64,000 nt of DNA from an uncultured Gammaproteobacteria bacterium. GTDB lineage: Bacteria; Pseudomonadota; Gammaproteobacteria; Steroidobacterales; Woeseiaceae. A program made the translations under genes and the position numbers. A model generated the notes under the pieces. That model worked only from the letters and a program-made list of their open reading frames with translations. It was not told where the DNA came from and did no database searches. The stretch lies in assembly GCA_937899415.1 (NCBI GenBank), contig CALBPI010000001.1, positions 1-64,000 on the forward strand, in the 5' to 3' direction. Shown in pieces: positions 16,771-25,169 of the stretch (position 1 is the first letter of the stretch; the number at the start of each line of letters is the position of its first letter).

Positions 16771-17913
16771 TCAGGCCTCCTGCTGCGGTGACAGGCCAAG
16801 GGGCAACCCGGCCACATAGAGCTCGTCATAGTTGTGCATCATCCTGTCGAGCGAAAACCGACGCAGCACGCGCTCTCGCGCTGCAGCGCCGTGTTGCGCG
16901 CGACGGTCGTCGTCTTCGAGGTAAGCGGCTATGGCGTCCGCCAGAGCCGCGCGGTCCCCGGACGATACCAATTCGCCCGTCACGCCCCGCTCGATCAGCT
17001 CACAATTCCCACCAACGTCTGTCGCTACAACGGGCAAACCGCTCGCCATGGCTTCGAGAATGGTGTTGGAGATGCCCTCATTGCGCGACGGCAGCACGAA
17101 GACGTCCAGGCTGCGCATGATGTCCGCAACGTCCGGTCGATTGCCCGCCAGCCAAACGTGGTCACTCAAGCTGTGATCTGCCACAAGGCGTTCGAGCGTC
17201 CGGCGCTCGGGTCCATCCCCGACGATCACCAGTCGTATATCGCCACGCTCGCTGTGACGCGACGCAAACCACTCGATGAGCGCATCGAAGCGCTTGATGG
17301 GGTCGAGGCGACCCACGGTGCCGACCACACGCAACGTCGCCGCACCGGGCAACGCAGCGCGCGCTCCGTCCGGCGAAAACCGCTCCGAATCGACCCCGTT
17401 GTAGATCTGCCGGACACGATCCGCACGAATACCAATGTGTTCGCGAAGCCAGCCCGCAATGTCTTCGGACACCGCCACGTAGCCATGAATGAACCGATCA
17501 CAAATGCGGCGCAGTCTGCGGTAGCGGGGATTGAGGCCCTGCGGGTCCGCATTGTCCCAGCCGTGCTCGCCGTGCAGGCGGAAAGGTACGCCGGCCAAGG
17601 CGGCAACGGGCGCAAGATCGATCGTGCCGAGATTGCGTGTGTGAACAACAGCCGGCCGCAGGCGCCGCATCAGGCGAAAGAACCGCCAGTAGCAGCCCAG
17701 GTCCTTGCCTGACTGCTTGTGCAGTTCGTGCACCGCCACAGCGGGGTCATTGATTCGATCCTGAAACGCCGTGCTCTCTGTCATGCACACGATGGCGTGG
17801 CGGTAGTGCGTCGCGGGCAGACCGTTGATCAGATTCACGAGTCCGTTTTCCATACCACCCGTGCCGAGGCGATGGATCACGTGAACGATGAGTGGGCGCG
17901 CGTCTTCGGTCAT
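16771..17913 (-). CDS. Sugar transferase 2, PEP-CTERM/EpsH1 system-associated (GT4)
   Basis: A 380-aa GT-B glycosyltransferase. It has VIHRLGTGGMENGLVNLING near the N-terminus and HTRNLGTIDLAPVAALAGV, both typical of the exosortase-linked transferase usually placed directly after xrtA, as here. The donor-site motif is PSRNEGISNTILEAMASG, followed by VATDVGGNCELI. The ATG at 17913 is preferred; an upstream in-frame ATG at 17952 would overlap xrtA and add an Arg-rich tail. The gap to the xrtA stop is 10 nt. Confidence 0.9.
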   Translation of the reverse strand: MTEDARPLIVHVIHRLGTGGMENGLVNLINGLPATHYRHAIVCMTESTAFQDRINDPAVAVHELHKQSGKDLGCYWRFFRLMRRLRPAVVHTRNLGTIDLAPVAALAGVPFRLHGEHGWDNADPQGLNPRYRRLRRICDRFIHGYVAVSEDIAGWLREHIGIRADRVRQIYNGVDSERFSPDGARAALPGAATLRVVGTVGRLDPIKRFDALIEWFASRHSERGDIRLVIVGDGPERRTLERLVADHSLSDHVWLAGNRPDVADIMRSLDVFVLPSRNEGISNTILEAMASGLPVVATDVGGNCELIERGVTGELVSSGDRAALADAIAAYLEDDDRRAQHGAAARERVLRRFSLDRMMHNYDELYVAGLPLGLSPQQEA

Positions 17914-17923
17914 CACCAGGCAC

Positions 17924-19462
17924 TCAACGCCGGGCCTGCGACGCCGCCTCATCCGCGCAGGAAGTCACCTGCGATTGGATGCGCGCGCACTCTCGCAGCG
18001 TCTCGAAGTGTGCGCGCACGTAGTCGGCGAGCAGTGCGTCGTCGTGGGCGTCGTCGGTGACCTTGACCACGGCCGTCATGAGGTCGCTGGGTCGGCCGCC
18101 GATGACACTGCGTAACGCCGAGTGCAGCTTCGCCTCAATCCGCGAATTCGTGAGGCGGCCACCGATGTCGAACCAGCTCAGCATGAGCAGGCGCTCTCCG
18201 TCCCGCTCGATCACACGCCGCTGCAGGCGCAGGCGGCTGGCGTCGGCGAGTTCGATCTCACGCTCGTCGCTTGAGATCAGGCGAAAGTCATCGCCGTCGA
18301 AGAGCCGGTTGTCATAGCGAATGATCTCGCTCTCCACCGAGTACTTGAACTGATGCACTTCCACGGCACCGCCGACGCCCGAGTAGCGCGCGGCCTGCGC
18401 CTGGTCGGGCGCCTGATAGGCGGGCGCGAACGCAAGCTGGATTTCATCGGGCCCCGACCAGCCCGACGCAGCCGCTGGCATTCGCAGGTCACCGAGTGGC
18501 TTGCCCGTCATGCTCGCGGTCATCATCGCCTCGCCGGTACGAACACCGACGAGCGCGGCCAGCACCACGGCGGCGGCACCCGCCACGCCGCGGGCGTTGC
18601 CAAGGCGCAGGGCACCACCCAGCGGGGCCTGGCGCACTTCTGACTCCCGGAACAGGCTTCCGAGTTTCACGATGAGCAGCAGGCTGATAATGAACACCAC
18701 CCAGCCATAGACGATATGGTCGTAGCCCACACCAATGGCGCCCTCGGAGTAGTGCACGAGCAACACGATGATGAAGGCGCGAACGCCATTGGCGATATTC
18801 ATGACCACGCCAGCCATCGCAATGAACGCGAGCTTGCGCCAGATCGACACGTAGGTCTGTTGCGCATACCAGGTGGCCAGCACCATCGTGACGATCAGAA
18901 AGCGGATACCGCTGCAGGCTTCGACAACTTCAAAGTTGCCGCTGGGCAGCATGAAGAAACGCTCGGTTCGGTAAACCGGTATCCCCGTCAGGTGCACGGC
19001 CGCGACCGTAAAGTCCGCAGTCACATCCATGAGCCAGGGAATCATGAACTCGCCGATGGGCACGGCAAAGAGCGTGAACAACAGGCCGAAGCGCAACCGC
19101 CATGCCGCTGCGTTGCCGAGGATCGCCCAGCACCCCGCAATGAAGAGACCCACCATTCCGTACTGGGCGACCGCCTGCACACCGACGGCCTCCCCCACGT
19201 ACCAGGCACCGGCGGCCGGGAACACGGCCAGGATGCCAAGCCACGACGGACGCCAGGCGATGTCTCCAAGGCGCTGAGCCGACTGCCACAGCGACCAGAA
19301 CGCCATGGGCAACACGAGGTAGCCATATGAAAATGTGTCTGACTGCCCCCAGATCGCCACCATGCCCCGGAACGTGGGCCAGAACACCGCCGCAACCGCC
19401 GCAAGCAATGCGGCTGCAACCGCGACGACAATCGTCGGCGAAAGCACCCTGTCCTCAGCCAC
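17924..19462 (-). CDS. xrtA: Exosortase A fused to EpsI domain
   Basis: A 512-aa protein from the GTG at 19462, which overlaps the upstream stop by 8 nt. Residues 1-275 form the multi-pass exosortase domain. The cysteine-protease-like triad is visible as Cys183 in EVVEACSGIRFL, Arg228 in NGVRAFIIVLLVHYSEG and His249 in YDHIVYGWVVF. The remainder (about 300-510) is the periplasmic EpsI domain, with AYQAPDQAQAARYSGVGG and the late WFDIGGRLTNSRIEAKL. The enzyme cuts PEP-CTERM tails and transfers the protein to a membrane or glycan anchor. No PEP-CTERM substrate is encoded in this window. Confidence 0.95.
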   Translation of the reverse strand: MAEDRVLSPTIVVAVAAALLAAVAAVFWPTFRGMVAIWGQSDTFSYGYLVLPMAFWSLWQSAQRLGDIAWRPSWLGILAVFPAAGAWYVGEAVGVQAVAQYGMVGLFIAGCWAILGNAAAWRLRFGLLFTLFAVPIGEFMIPWLMDVTADFTVAAVHLTGIPVYRTERFFMLPSGNFEVVEACSGIRFLIVTMVLATWYAQQTYVSIWRKLAFIAMAGVVMNIANGVRAFIIVLLVHYSEGAIGVGYDHIVYGWVVFIISLLLIVKLGSLFRESEVRQAPLGGALRLGNARGVAGAAAVVLAALVGVRTGEAMMTASMTGKPLGDLRMPAAASGWSGPDEIQLAFAPAYQAPDQAQAARYSGVGGAVEVHQFKYSVESEIIRYDNRLFDGDDFRLISSDEREIELADASRLRLQRRVIERDGERLLMLSWFDIGGRLTNSRIEAKLHSALRSVIGGRPSDLMTAVVKVTDDAHDDALLADYVRAHFETLRECARIQSQVTSCADEAASQARR

Positions 19463-20711
19463 GGGCCGCCACCTTCGGCGCCGACGACGCGCCGGCAACG
19501 ATGCCGGCCAGCCGCGAGAGGTTACGCCCCCAGTCGTAGTGTTCGAGTACGTATTGACGCTCGTCACCGGGCGCGCGGTCGCCCGCAAGCACGCGGAGGC
19601 AGGCAGCCGTCGTCTCGGACTCGCCATTGGCGATGGCAATGGGTGCCGTGTCGCGCGCGGCCAGCCCGGCCGCCGCCTGTGCGGAGCACACCGTGGGGCG
19701 CCCCATGGAAAGATACTCCAGCACCTTGTTCTGAATGCCACGGGCGATGCGAAGCGGCGCCAGCGCCACGGCGGCATGCTGGATGTAAGGTCGGACGTCT
19801 TCGACACGCCCCGTTACGGTGACACCGGGCAGCTTGTCGAGTGCCAGCACAGCGTCCGTCGGCGACCCGCCGACAATCCAGAACTGCGTATCGGGTGCGG
19901 CCTCGCGAACCTGCGGCAGCACGTGCTCTGCGAACCAGGCAACGGCCTCCACGTTGGCCCAGTAGTTCATCATGCCAACGAACACGAGCGGGCGCTGATC
20001 GGCAGGAAACGGATTCTCGAAGGCCTGCGCCGGGTTCATGGTCTGTGTGTCCACGCCATTCGCGATCGCGTAGTGCTTGTCGACAGTCTCGGGCGAGAGC
20101 GTGTCAAAAAGTGCAGTCTCGTTCTCGGTCACGAGCGTCACCGCGTCAAAGGCAGCTGCGATCCGGCGCTCGTAGTCGGTGAGCCGGCGCCACTCGCGAC
20201 GGTAGACCTGGCGCATGGGAAAGCGCGTGCGCTCGGCGTACTGCCGCCATTTGTCGGAATCGACATCGACGAGATCCATGATGCGGCGGTAGCCCGCATA
20301 CCGCGCATCGAGAATGAACTGCGCCATGGGCGAGGAGTACGCCACGATGCGGCGGATCGGGTGTTTGTCCAGCGTCTCATCGACCCATCGCTGCATCTTT
20401 CCGCTGGCGTAGAACGGCACGCTCAGCGGCAAACCCCTAAGCAGACCCGCGGCACTGCGCAGCGTCGCAAGCCTGCGGTTGATGCCAATGGCCTCAACGG
20501 ACACGCAGTACTGCGACAGTGTCTCCACGTGCTGCCAGTCGTCAGGGTCATCGATAAAGCAACCCAGATGTACGTCGTAGTCGCGGGCCAGATGCTCGAG
20601 AATCCGGAACGAACGAATCTTGTCACCCTTGTCGGGCGGAAACGGAATGCGATGCACGAGCAGCAGCAAGGGCTCTCGCGTGGCTCCCGTAGTGTGGTTG
20701 CCATCCCCCAT
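19455..20711 (-). CDS. Sugar transferase 1, PEP-CTERM/EpsH1 system-associated (GT4)
   Basis: A 418-aa glycosyltransferase. Its N-terminal signature LVHRIPFPPDKGDKIRSFR is diagnostic for the exosortase-linked transferase that precedes xrtA. The donor domain contains FVGMMNYWANVEAVAWFAEH and ARGIQNKVLEYLSMGRPTV, the nucleotide-sugar site region. It works at the cytoplasmic face on the lipid-linked sugar chain. Start and stop overlap the neighbours (TGATG with femAB, 8 nt with xrtA), so the segment is tightly coupled in translation. Confidence 0.93.
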   Translation of the reverse strand: MGDGNHTTGATREPLLLLVHRIPFPPDKGDKIRSFRILEHLARDYDVHLGCFIDDPDDWQHVETLSQYCVSVEAIGINRRLATLRSAAGLLRGLPLSVPFYASGKMQRWVDETLDKHPIRRIVAYSSPMAQFILDARYAGYRRIMDLVDVDSDKWRQYAERTRFPMRQVYRREWRRLTDYERRIAAAFDAVTLVTENETALFDTLSPETVDKHYAIANGVDTQTMNPAQAFENPFPADQRPLVFVGMMNYWANVEAVAWFAEHVLPQVREAAPDTQFWIVGGSPTDAVLALDKLPGVTVTGRVEDVRPYIQHAAVALAPLRIARGIQNKVLEYLSMGRPTVCSAQAAAGLAARDTAPIAIANGESETTAACLRVLAGDRAPGDERQYVLEHYDWGRNLSRLAGIVAGASSAPKVAARG

Positions 20712-21793
20712 CAGGGCAGCCGGCGAGCGAGGTACGGCCCCACCACGCCCGCAACGGGCAGCGGCAAGCGCTTCCAGAGTTTCACAAACTGGCGGTACTT
20801 GGGGCTATCCGGGTTGTGGTCTGGCAGAGAGCGGCCCGGGAGGGCACGAATGCCATAGTGGAGCTCCGACGGCTCAAAGCCCCAGTGCTCCTTAAATTTC
20901 GCAGGGCCGCTGCCGCGCTGGCTGCGGCCATAGTCGAAGACGCGGATGCCGTTCTGGCAGGCACGTTCCATGACCGACCAGTACATGAAGTCATTGCCGT
21001 AGTACTGGCGCGCCAGCGCGCCGCCGCCGCCGTAGTACGGCAAGATCTCGTCGCGGTAGATGAAGCTCATCACGCTGCACACGGTCTGCCCGTCTTTGAC
21101 GACCGTGAGGACTTCTGCCTTGTCGCCAAACATCTGCTTGATCGCCGCCAGGTAGCGGGCATTGAAAAACGGCGTGCCCAGGTTTCTCTTGCACTCGAGC
21201 AGTGTGGCGTAGAGGCGCGAGACGTCATCATCGATCTCGGCTACGAGGCCGGCTTTGATGCCCTTGCGAATCATGGCGCGCTGTTTGCGCGGCACGGCCT
21301 TCATGTTGGCGTCGGTGTCCGCCTCGATGGGCTTGCGGTAAGTGACATGCGACGTGACGGTTTGCCAGTCTTCCCGCTCAACAGCCGGCGCATCGCGGCC
21401 CCGCAGCTCCAGCGCATCGACCCGTAAATCGTTGGCCAGCTCCCAGGCTGCGTCGACAAGCGCCTGCTCCGAGGCGACGTCGGAAGCCAGCGGCCCGCCG
21501 TAAACGAGAAACGGCAGTGACACGAGCTTGCTGCCAAACAGCCAGCTCGACACGTGGGCAAGCGGCAGCACGCCCACGATGTCGCGATCACGCCGGGCAA
21601 CGAGGTAGTGCAGACGGTGACCGAGGGTATCGCCGATGACGCGACGCCAGCCCGACAAGTGATAGAACGTACCGCCGGGATGTGCATCGACGTAGGCGTC
21701 CCAGGACGCGACTGCAACGTCTTCGAGTGCCGCGACCGCGACCTCGCCAGCCGCGCCCGGTGCAGCGGCAATGCGCGCCTCGACACTAGCCAT
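20711..21793 (-). CDS. FemAB family protein, XrtA/PEP-CTERM system-associated
   Basis: A 360-aa protein of the FemAB/GNAT class. GTFYHLSGWRRVIGDTLGH and LVARRDRDIVGVLPLAHV lie near the N-terminus. PFLVYGGPLASDVASEQ follows, and the C-terminal GNAT unit has YYGGGGALARQYYGNDFMYW and VFDYGRSQRGSGPAKFK. Proteins of this group are constant members of XrtA operons and are thought to transfer an amino acid or acyl group to a glycan. The ATG at 21793 overlaps the deacetylase stop (TAATG), which fixes the start. Confidence 0.93.
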   Translation of the reverse strand: MASVEARIAAAPGAAGEVAVAALEDVAVASWDAYVDAHPGGTFYHLSGWRRVIGDTLGHRLHYLVARRDRDIVGVLPLAHVSSWLFGSKLVSLPFLVYGGPLASDVASEQALVDAAWELANDLRVDALELRGRDAPAVEREDWQTVTSHVTYRKPIEADTDANMKAVPRKQRAMIRKGIKAGLVAEIDDDVSRLYATLLECKRNLGTPFFNARYLAAIKQMFGDKAEVLTVVKDGQTVCSVMSFIYRDEILPYYGGGGALARQYYGNDFMYWSVMERACQNGIRVFDYGRSQRGSGPAKFKEHWGFEPSELHYGIRALPGRSLPDHNPDSPKYRQFVKLWKRLPLPVAGVVGPYLARRLP

Positions 21794-22725
21794 TATTCGT
21801 CTCCGAGAAAGATGCGATCCATGCGATCCCACCGAAACGTCTCGAGCAATTTTTGCAAACGCCGCTCGAATCGACCCAGGTTCACGTAGTGGCGAAACCG
21901 GGTCTTGGCCGAAATACCCGGAACGCGGGGTTGATCGGGGTCGATCTCCCAGGGGTGGAAATAGAACACGGCCGGCCGCTGTTCCTGTTCGTTGATGCGC
22001 CGGATGGCCGCCTTGGATACACCCAGCGGCAACAGGCGGAAGTAGCCACCCCCGGACACGGGGAAGTTGCGACCGGCGAAGCGAACCGTCGACATCGGAA
22101 CCTCGATCAGGCTGCTGTCGTTGACACGAAACGGCACCCGGGGCGCCGATGGCAGCCCGTAATGGTCGTGGCTCACGGGATAGATGCTGGAGCTATAGGC
22201 GTAGCCAGCCGCTTCCAGAATCGGAAATGCCCAGGCGGCTTCCGGCCCGATAGAGAAACTGGGCGCACGGTAGCCTCGCACCGCGACACCACCAATATCC
22301 TCGAGAATACCCTTGGTCCGTACAACGTCCTCACGAAACGCATCCGGGGTCAGCGACGATACGCGCTTGTGATCGTAGCCGTGGCTGGCCAGTTCGTGGC
22401 CGCCGTCGACGATGCGCCGAATCACCTCGGGAAATTGCTCGGCGACCCAACCCAGCGTGAAAAACGTCGCCTTCGTGTTGGCCGCATCAAAACGCGCCAG
22501 CAACCGGTCGATGTTGCGCGCGACCCGTGAGGGCTGGCCAGGCCAGTCATCCCGCGAAATCAGGTGCTCGAACGAAGAGACCTGAAAATAGTCCTCGACG
22601 TCGCACGACATCGCATTGGGTAAGTCGCGCCCCACCACGCGGTGTTCCAGTGTCTCGAAACGCAGCGACGACACTTCGGGTGTCGTCACACGCTCGCGAA
22701 CCACGGTTTGGGGCGCTGAGTTCAT
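21793..22725 (-). CDS. XrtA system polysaccharide deacetylase
   Basis: A 310-aa NodB-type deacetylase of the PEP-CTERM subfamily. It shows MSCDVEDYFQVSSFEHL (metal/base aspartates), KATFFTLGWVAEQFPEVIR, the His motif ELASHGYDHKRVSSLTPDAF and the arginine motif RGYRAPSFSI. It probably deacetylates N-acetyl sugars of the exported polymer. The start forms an ATGA overlap with the outer-membrane protein gene upstream. In the standard XrtA order an ExeA-like ATPase gene stands at this junction; here it is absent. Confidence 0.95.
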   Translation of the reverse strand: MNSAPQTVVRERVTTPEVSSLRFETLEHRVVGRDLPNAMSCDVEDYFQVSSFEHLISRDDWPGQPSRVARNIDRLLARFDAANTKATFFTLGWVAEQFPEVIRRIVDGGHELASHGYDHKRVSSLTPDAFREDVVRTKGILEDIGGVAVRGYRAPSFSIGPEAAWAFPILEAAGYAYSSSIYPVSHDHYGLPSAPRVPFRVNDSSLIEVPMSTVRFAGRNFPVSGGGYFRLLPLGVSKAAIRRINEQEQRPAVFYFHPWEIDPDQPRVPGISAKTRFRHYVNLGRFERRLQKLLETFRWDRMDRIFLGDE

Positions 22726-24143
22726 TTAAGCGACACGCTGAAGAACAGTCGCGCCTGGTATTCGACGTAGTCCTGCGCAACCGTGTTCTCATTGTTCTCG
22801 TCGCGGCGTGCGAGCGAGAAGCGGATGCGGGAACGCGGCGACATCGAGTACGTGGCACCTGCCGACAGGCTGAAGATCTCGTCGACACGCGGCTCGAAAT
22901 CACGACGCGCGTAATCAAGACCCGCATTCACCGACATCTTGCGGCCCAGTTGCCAGGTGGTGCGGAATGCCGCACCCGTCAAACGCTCGCCACCGAGCTG
23001 GGTGCCGTCAGCGGCAACGCGCGACGATCGATCCTCATCGAACACGCGAAATTCAACCGTTGTGCGCGCAAACTCTACGGTCGTGGTCCACTGCCCACGC
23101 TTCTGCACGAAGCGATCATCCTCGCCAGGGCGGTCCCCGAAGTTATCGAGGTTGTCCAGATCCACAATGGGTCGCCGGTCGAACAGCAACCCGGCCCGCG
23201 TGGCAGGCTCCTGCGTGTAGGTCAGCGATGTCGAGCCGCGCTTGAGTCGGTAGGTTGCCCGCACGCGGAACGAATCACCAAACGTCCGCTTCCCGGCCGC
23301 AAGCTCGAGGTCAAGGCGGCTGTTGGGCACCCACTGGAACCCGCCCTCATAGAAATCGTCTTCAAGATCACCGCTCGTGAAATCGCCAAGTGGTGTCTCG
23401 AGTCCACCGACCACGAACAATCGCAGATTGCGGCCGACCCAGTAGCCTACGTTGGCCGACGCGCGTGCGTAGGAGAATTCGAAGCCGTTCTCGTACTCTA
23501 CTTCCTGGTCCTGGTAGTTCAGGCCCCACGCAAAACCCTGCTGGGCCGCGAAATTGTTAATGTCAAAGTCGACGGTTCGCGCGTCCTGCTCCTGCAGTTC
23601 GTCGTCATCGAATTTTACTTTGAGGGCGCGGTAGGCGGCCAGCACTTGCGTATCGCCAAATCGCTGCTGCCAATAGGGGCGAATCTCAAGCACCTGCGAG
23701 TCGACCCGATTCTGGGTGACGACGACGTTGGTGATCGGGAAGCTGCCCTCGGGCGACTTGATCGTCTGGAAGTTCGTGGCGCTACCCAACAGGAACAATG
23801 ACTCAGGGATAATCGCAGCCGTCAGACTCGCGTCAAGCACATCGGCGATGTCGTCGAACTGATTGTTGTCCGCGTAGAAGTAGGCTTCGGGTGCGTACTC
23901 GATCCGCCCGAACAGTCTGTCACCCTCTGCCGTCAGCGACAGCGTCGGAATAATCGAATATACGAGCTCCGATTCTCCGCCCTCGCTCTCGAGAAACAGA
24001 TTGTCGGTGTAGACAATCCCGATGTCGGCCGATGCATTGAAATCGAAATTCTGGGCTGTCGCCGCTGGCGCAGCGCAGCTGGCCACCAGCAATGCGACGG
24101 CGGTACGCCAGACCCTATGTTTGTTCGTCGTTGTCGTTCTCAT
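22722..24143 (-). CDS. XrtA-associated outer-membrane beta-barrel protein (TIGR03016-like)
   Basis: About 473 aa from the ATG at 24143, which is preceded by GGGGGAG. A signal peptide (RTAVALLVASCAAPAATAQ) is followed by NFDFNASADIGIVYTDNLFL, the characteristic beginning of the PEP-CTERM outer-membrane protein family. The rest alternates polar and aromatic residues in many short beta strands and ends in a strand closing with FFSVSLK. It is likely an outer-membrane barrel involved in polymer export or anchoring. The 5' end overlaps the tyrosine autokinase gene by 29 nt. Confidence 0.9.
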   Translation of the reverse strand: MRTTTTNKHRVWRTAVALLVASCAAPAATAQNFDFNASADIGIVYTDNLFLESEGGESELVYSIIPTLSLTAEGDRLFGRIEYAPEAYFYADNNQFDDIADVLDASLTAAIIPESLFLLGSATNFQTIKSPEGSFPITNVVVTQNRVDSQVLEIRPYWQQRFGDTQVLAAYRALKVKFDDDELQEQDARTVDFDINNFAAQQGFAWGLNYQDQEVEYENGFEFSYARASANVGYWVGRNLRLFVVGGLETPLGDFTSGDLEDDFYEGGFQWVPNSRLDLELAAGKRTFGDSFRVRATYRLKRGSTSLTYTQEPATRAGLLFDRRPIVDLDNLDNFGDRPGEDDRFVQKRGQWTTTVEFARTTVEFRVFDEDRSSRVAADGTQLGGERLTGAAFRTTWQLGRKMSVNAGLDYARRDFEPRVDEIFSLSAGATYSMSPRSRIRFSLARRDENNENTVAQDYVEYQARLFFSVSLK

Positions 24144-25140
24144 CGTCTCCCCCGCTGCGCTTCGCTGGCGCATAGCCGTAGTAAATGCCGCCATACGGCC
24201 CGGCCGCGACGTTTCGCGACTTGTTGAGAATGGCGTTTACCGGCTTGTCTTTGTCCAACCCTTCCAGCACTTCGAGAACATCACCATGACCCGTAACGCC
24301 CGCCTCGATGACGAGCACAACCTGACCGACATGGTCGGCCAGTACCTGGGCCTCGGTCGTCAACAACATCGGTGGTGTGTCGAGGATGACCAGGCGGTCC
24401 GAAAAGGCCACCGACAGGGCCTGAATCAGCCGACGCATGCGCCGGCTCGCGAGCAGTTCCGTCGAATCCTCGCGAACGGCTCCCGCAGGAATGACGACGA
24501 TGTCGTCAATGTCCGTCCGCACAAGAAGATCATCGACAGCAATACTCTCGTCGGTTAGAAAATCCGTGATACCCGTGTTTCGCTCGAGGCCAAACGCGTG
24601 CGTGATCGTCGGCTTAAGCACGTCGGCATCAATGAGTACGGCGCCGATGTCACGCTCCTGGGCGATCGACACTGCCAGTCCGTACGAACAGAAACTCTTG
24701 CCGGCACCCGGCATGGCGCTGGTCAGCATGATGACGTTGGCGCAGTCGCCAACCATGGCACCGCGCGAAAACGCATTGGTGATCAGCGGCCGCTTGATTC
24801 GACGGTAAGACGCGGCGACGGCAGGATCCGGCTCTGGACCCGTCAGCAGACCCGCATCGAGGAGCGCCTCGCGCTCAACACTGACCACCTGCTCGGGCAC
24901 CACGACCCGGGGCAGGCTCGACGTCTCATCGAGTGACACCACCTGCGTCGGTTGCGCAGGTGCCGGGGCAGGCGCGGCGGGTTCCGCGGCGGGCGTGGCG
25001 GCTACTGGCGGTTCCGCCGGCTCGTAAGCCGGCGGCGCATCATTCACGACGCGTTGTTGCGGGCGCTTGGATTCACCCGAACCACCGGACCGCGCGCGAC
25101 TGTCCCGAATTCGCTTCAGTGCTTTCTGAACCTTGCTCAT
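24115..25140 (-). CDS. XrtA-associated tyrosine autokinase (BY-kinase)
   Basis: A 341-aa cytoplasmic P-loop kinase. After a Pro/Ala-rich N-terminal linker (about residues 35-75) it has the Walker A motif TSAMPGAGKSFCSYGLA, Walker A' GAVLIDADVLKP and Walker B DRLVILDTPPML, the set that marks bacterial tyrosine kinases. The C-terminus carries the Tyr cluster YGGIYYGYAP as a likely autophosphorylation site. It would pair with the chain-length protein encoded just upstream to control polymer length, as Wzc domains do. The C-terminus ends in an acidic DDENDNDEQT tail. Confidence 0.93.
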   Translation of the reverse strand: MSKVQKALKRIRDSRARSGGSGESKRPQQRVVNDAPPAYEPAEPPVAATPAAEPAAPAPAPAQPTQVVSLDETSSLPRVVVPEQVVSVEREALLDAGLLTGPEPDPAVAASYRRIKRPLITNAFSRGAMVGDCANVIMLTSAMPGAGKSFCSYGLAVSIAQERDIGAVLIDADVLKPTITHAFGLERNTGITDFLTDESIAVDDLLVRTDIDDIVVIPAGAVREDSTELLASRRMRRLIQALSVAFSDRLVILDTPPMLLTTEAQVLADHVGQVVLVIEAGVTGHGDVLEVLEGLDKDKPVNAILNKSRNVAAGPYGGIYYGYAPAKRSGGDDENDNDEQT

Positions 25141-25169
25141 ACCCGCATCTGTTCCTTGTGCTTCCTGGC

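Noticed and set aside
15466-16791. 441-codon open frame on the plus strand
   Set aside because: It lies antisense to the clear XrtA amidotransferase gene; high GC keeps such opposite frames open. No domain, ribosome site or sensible composition is seen. The same applies to long antisense frames at 19335-20858, 22527-23801, 24933-26354 and 35594-36916.
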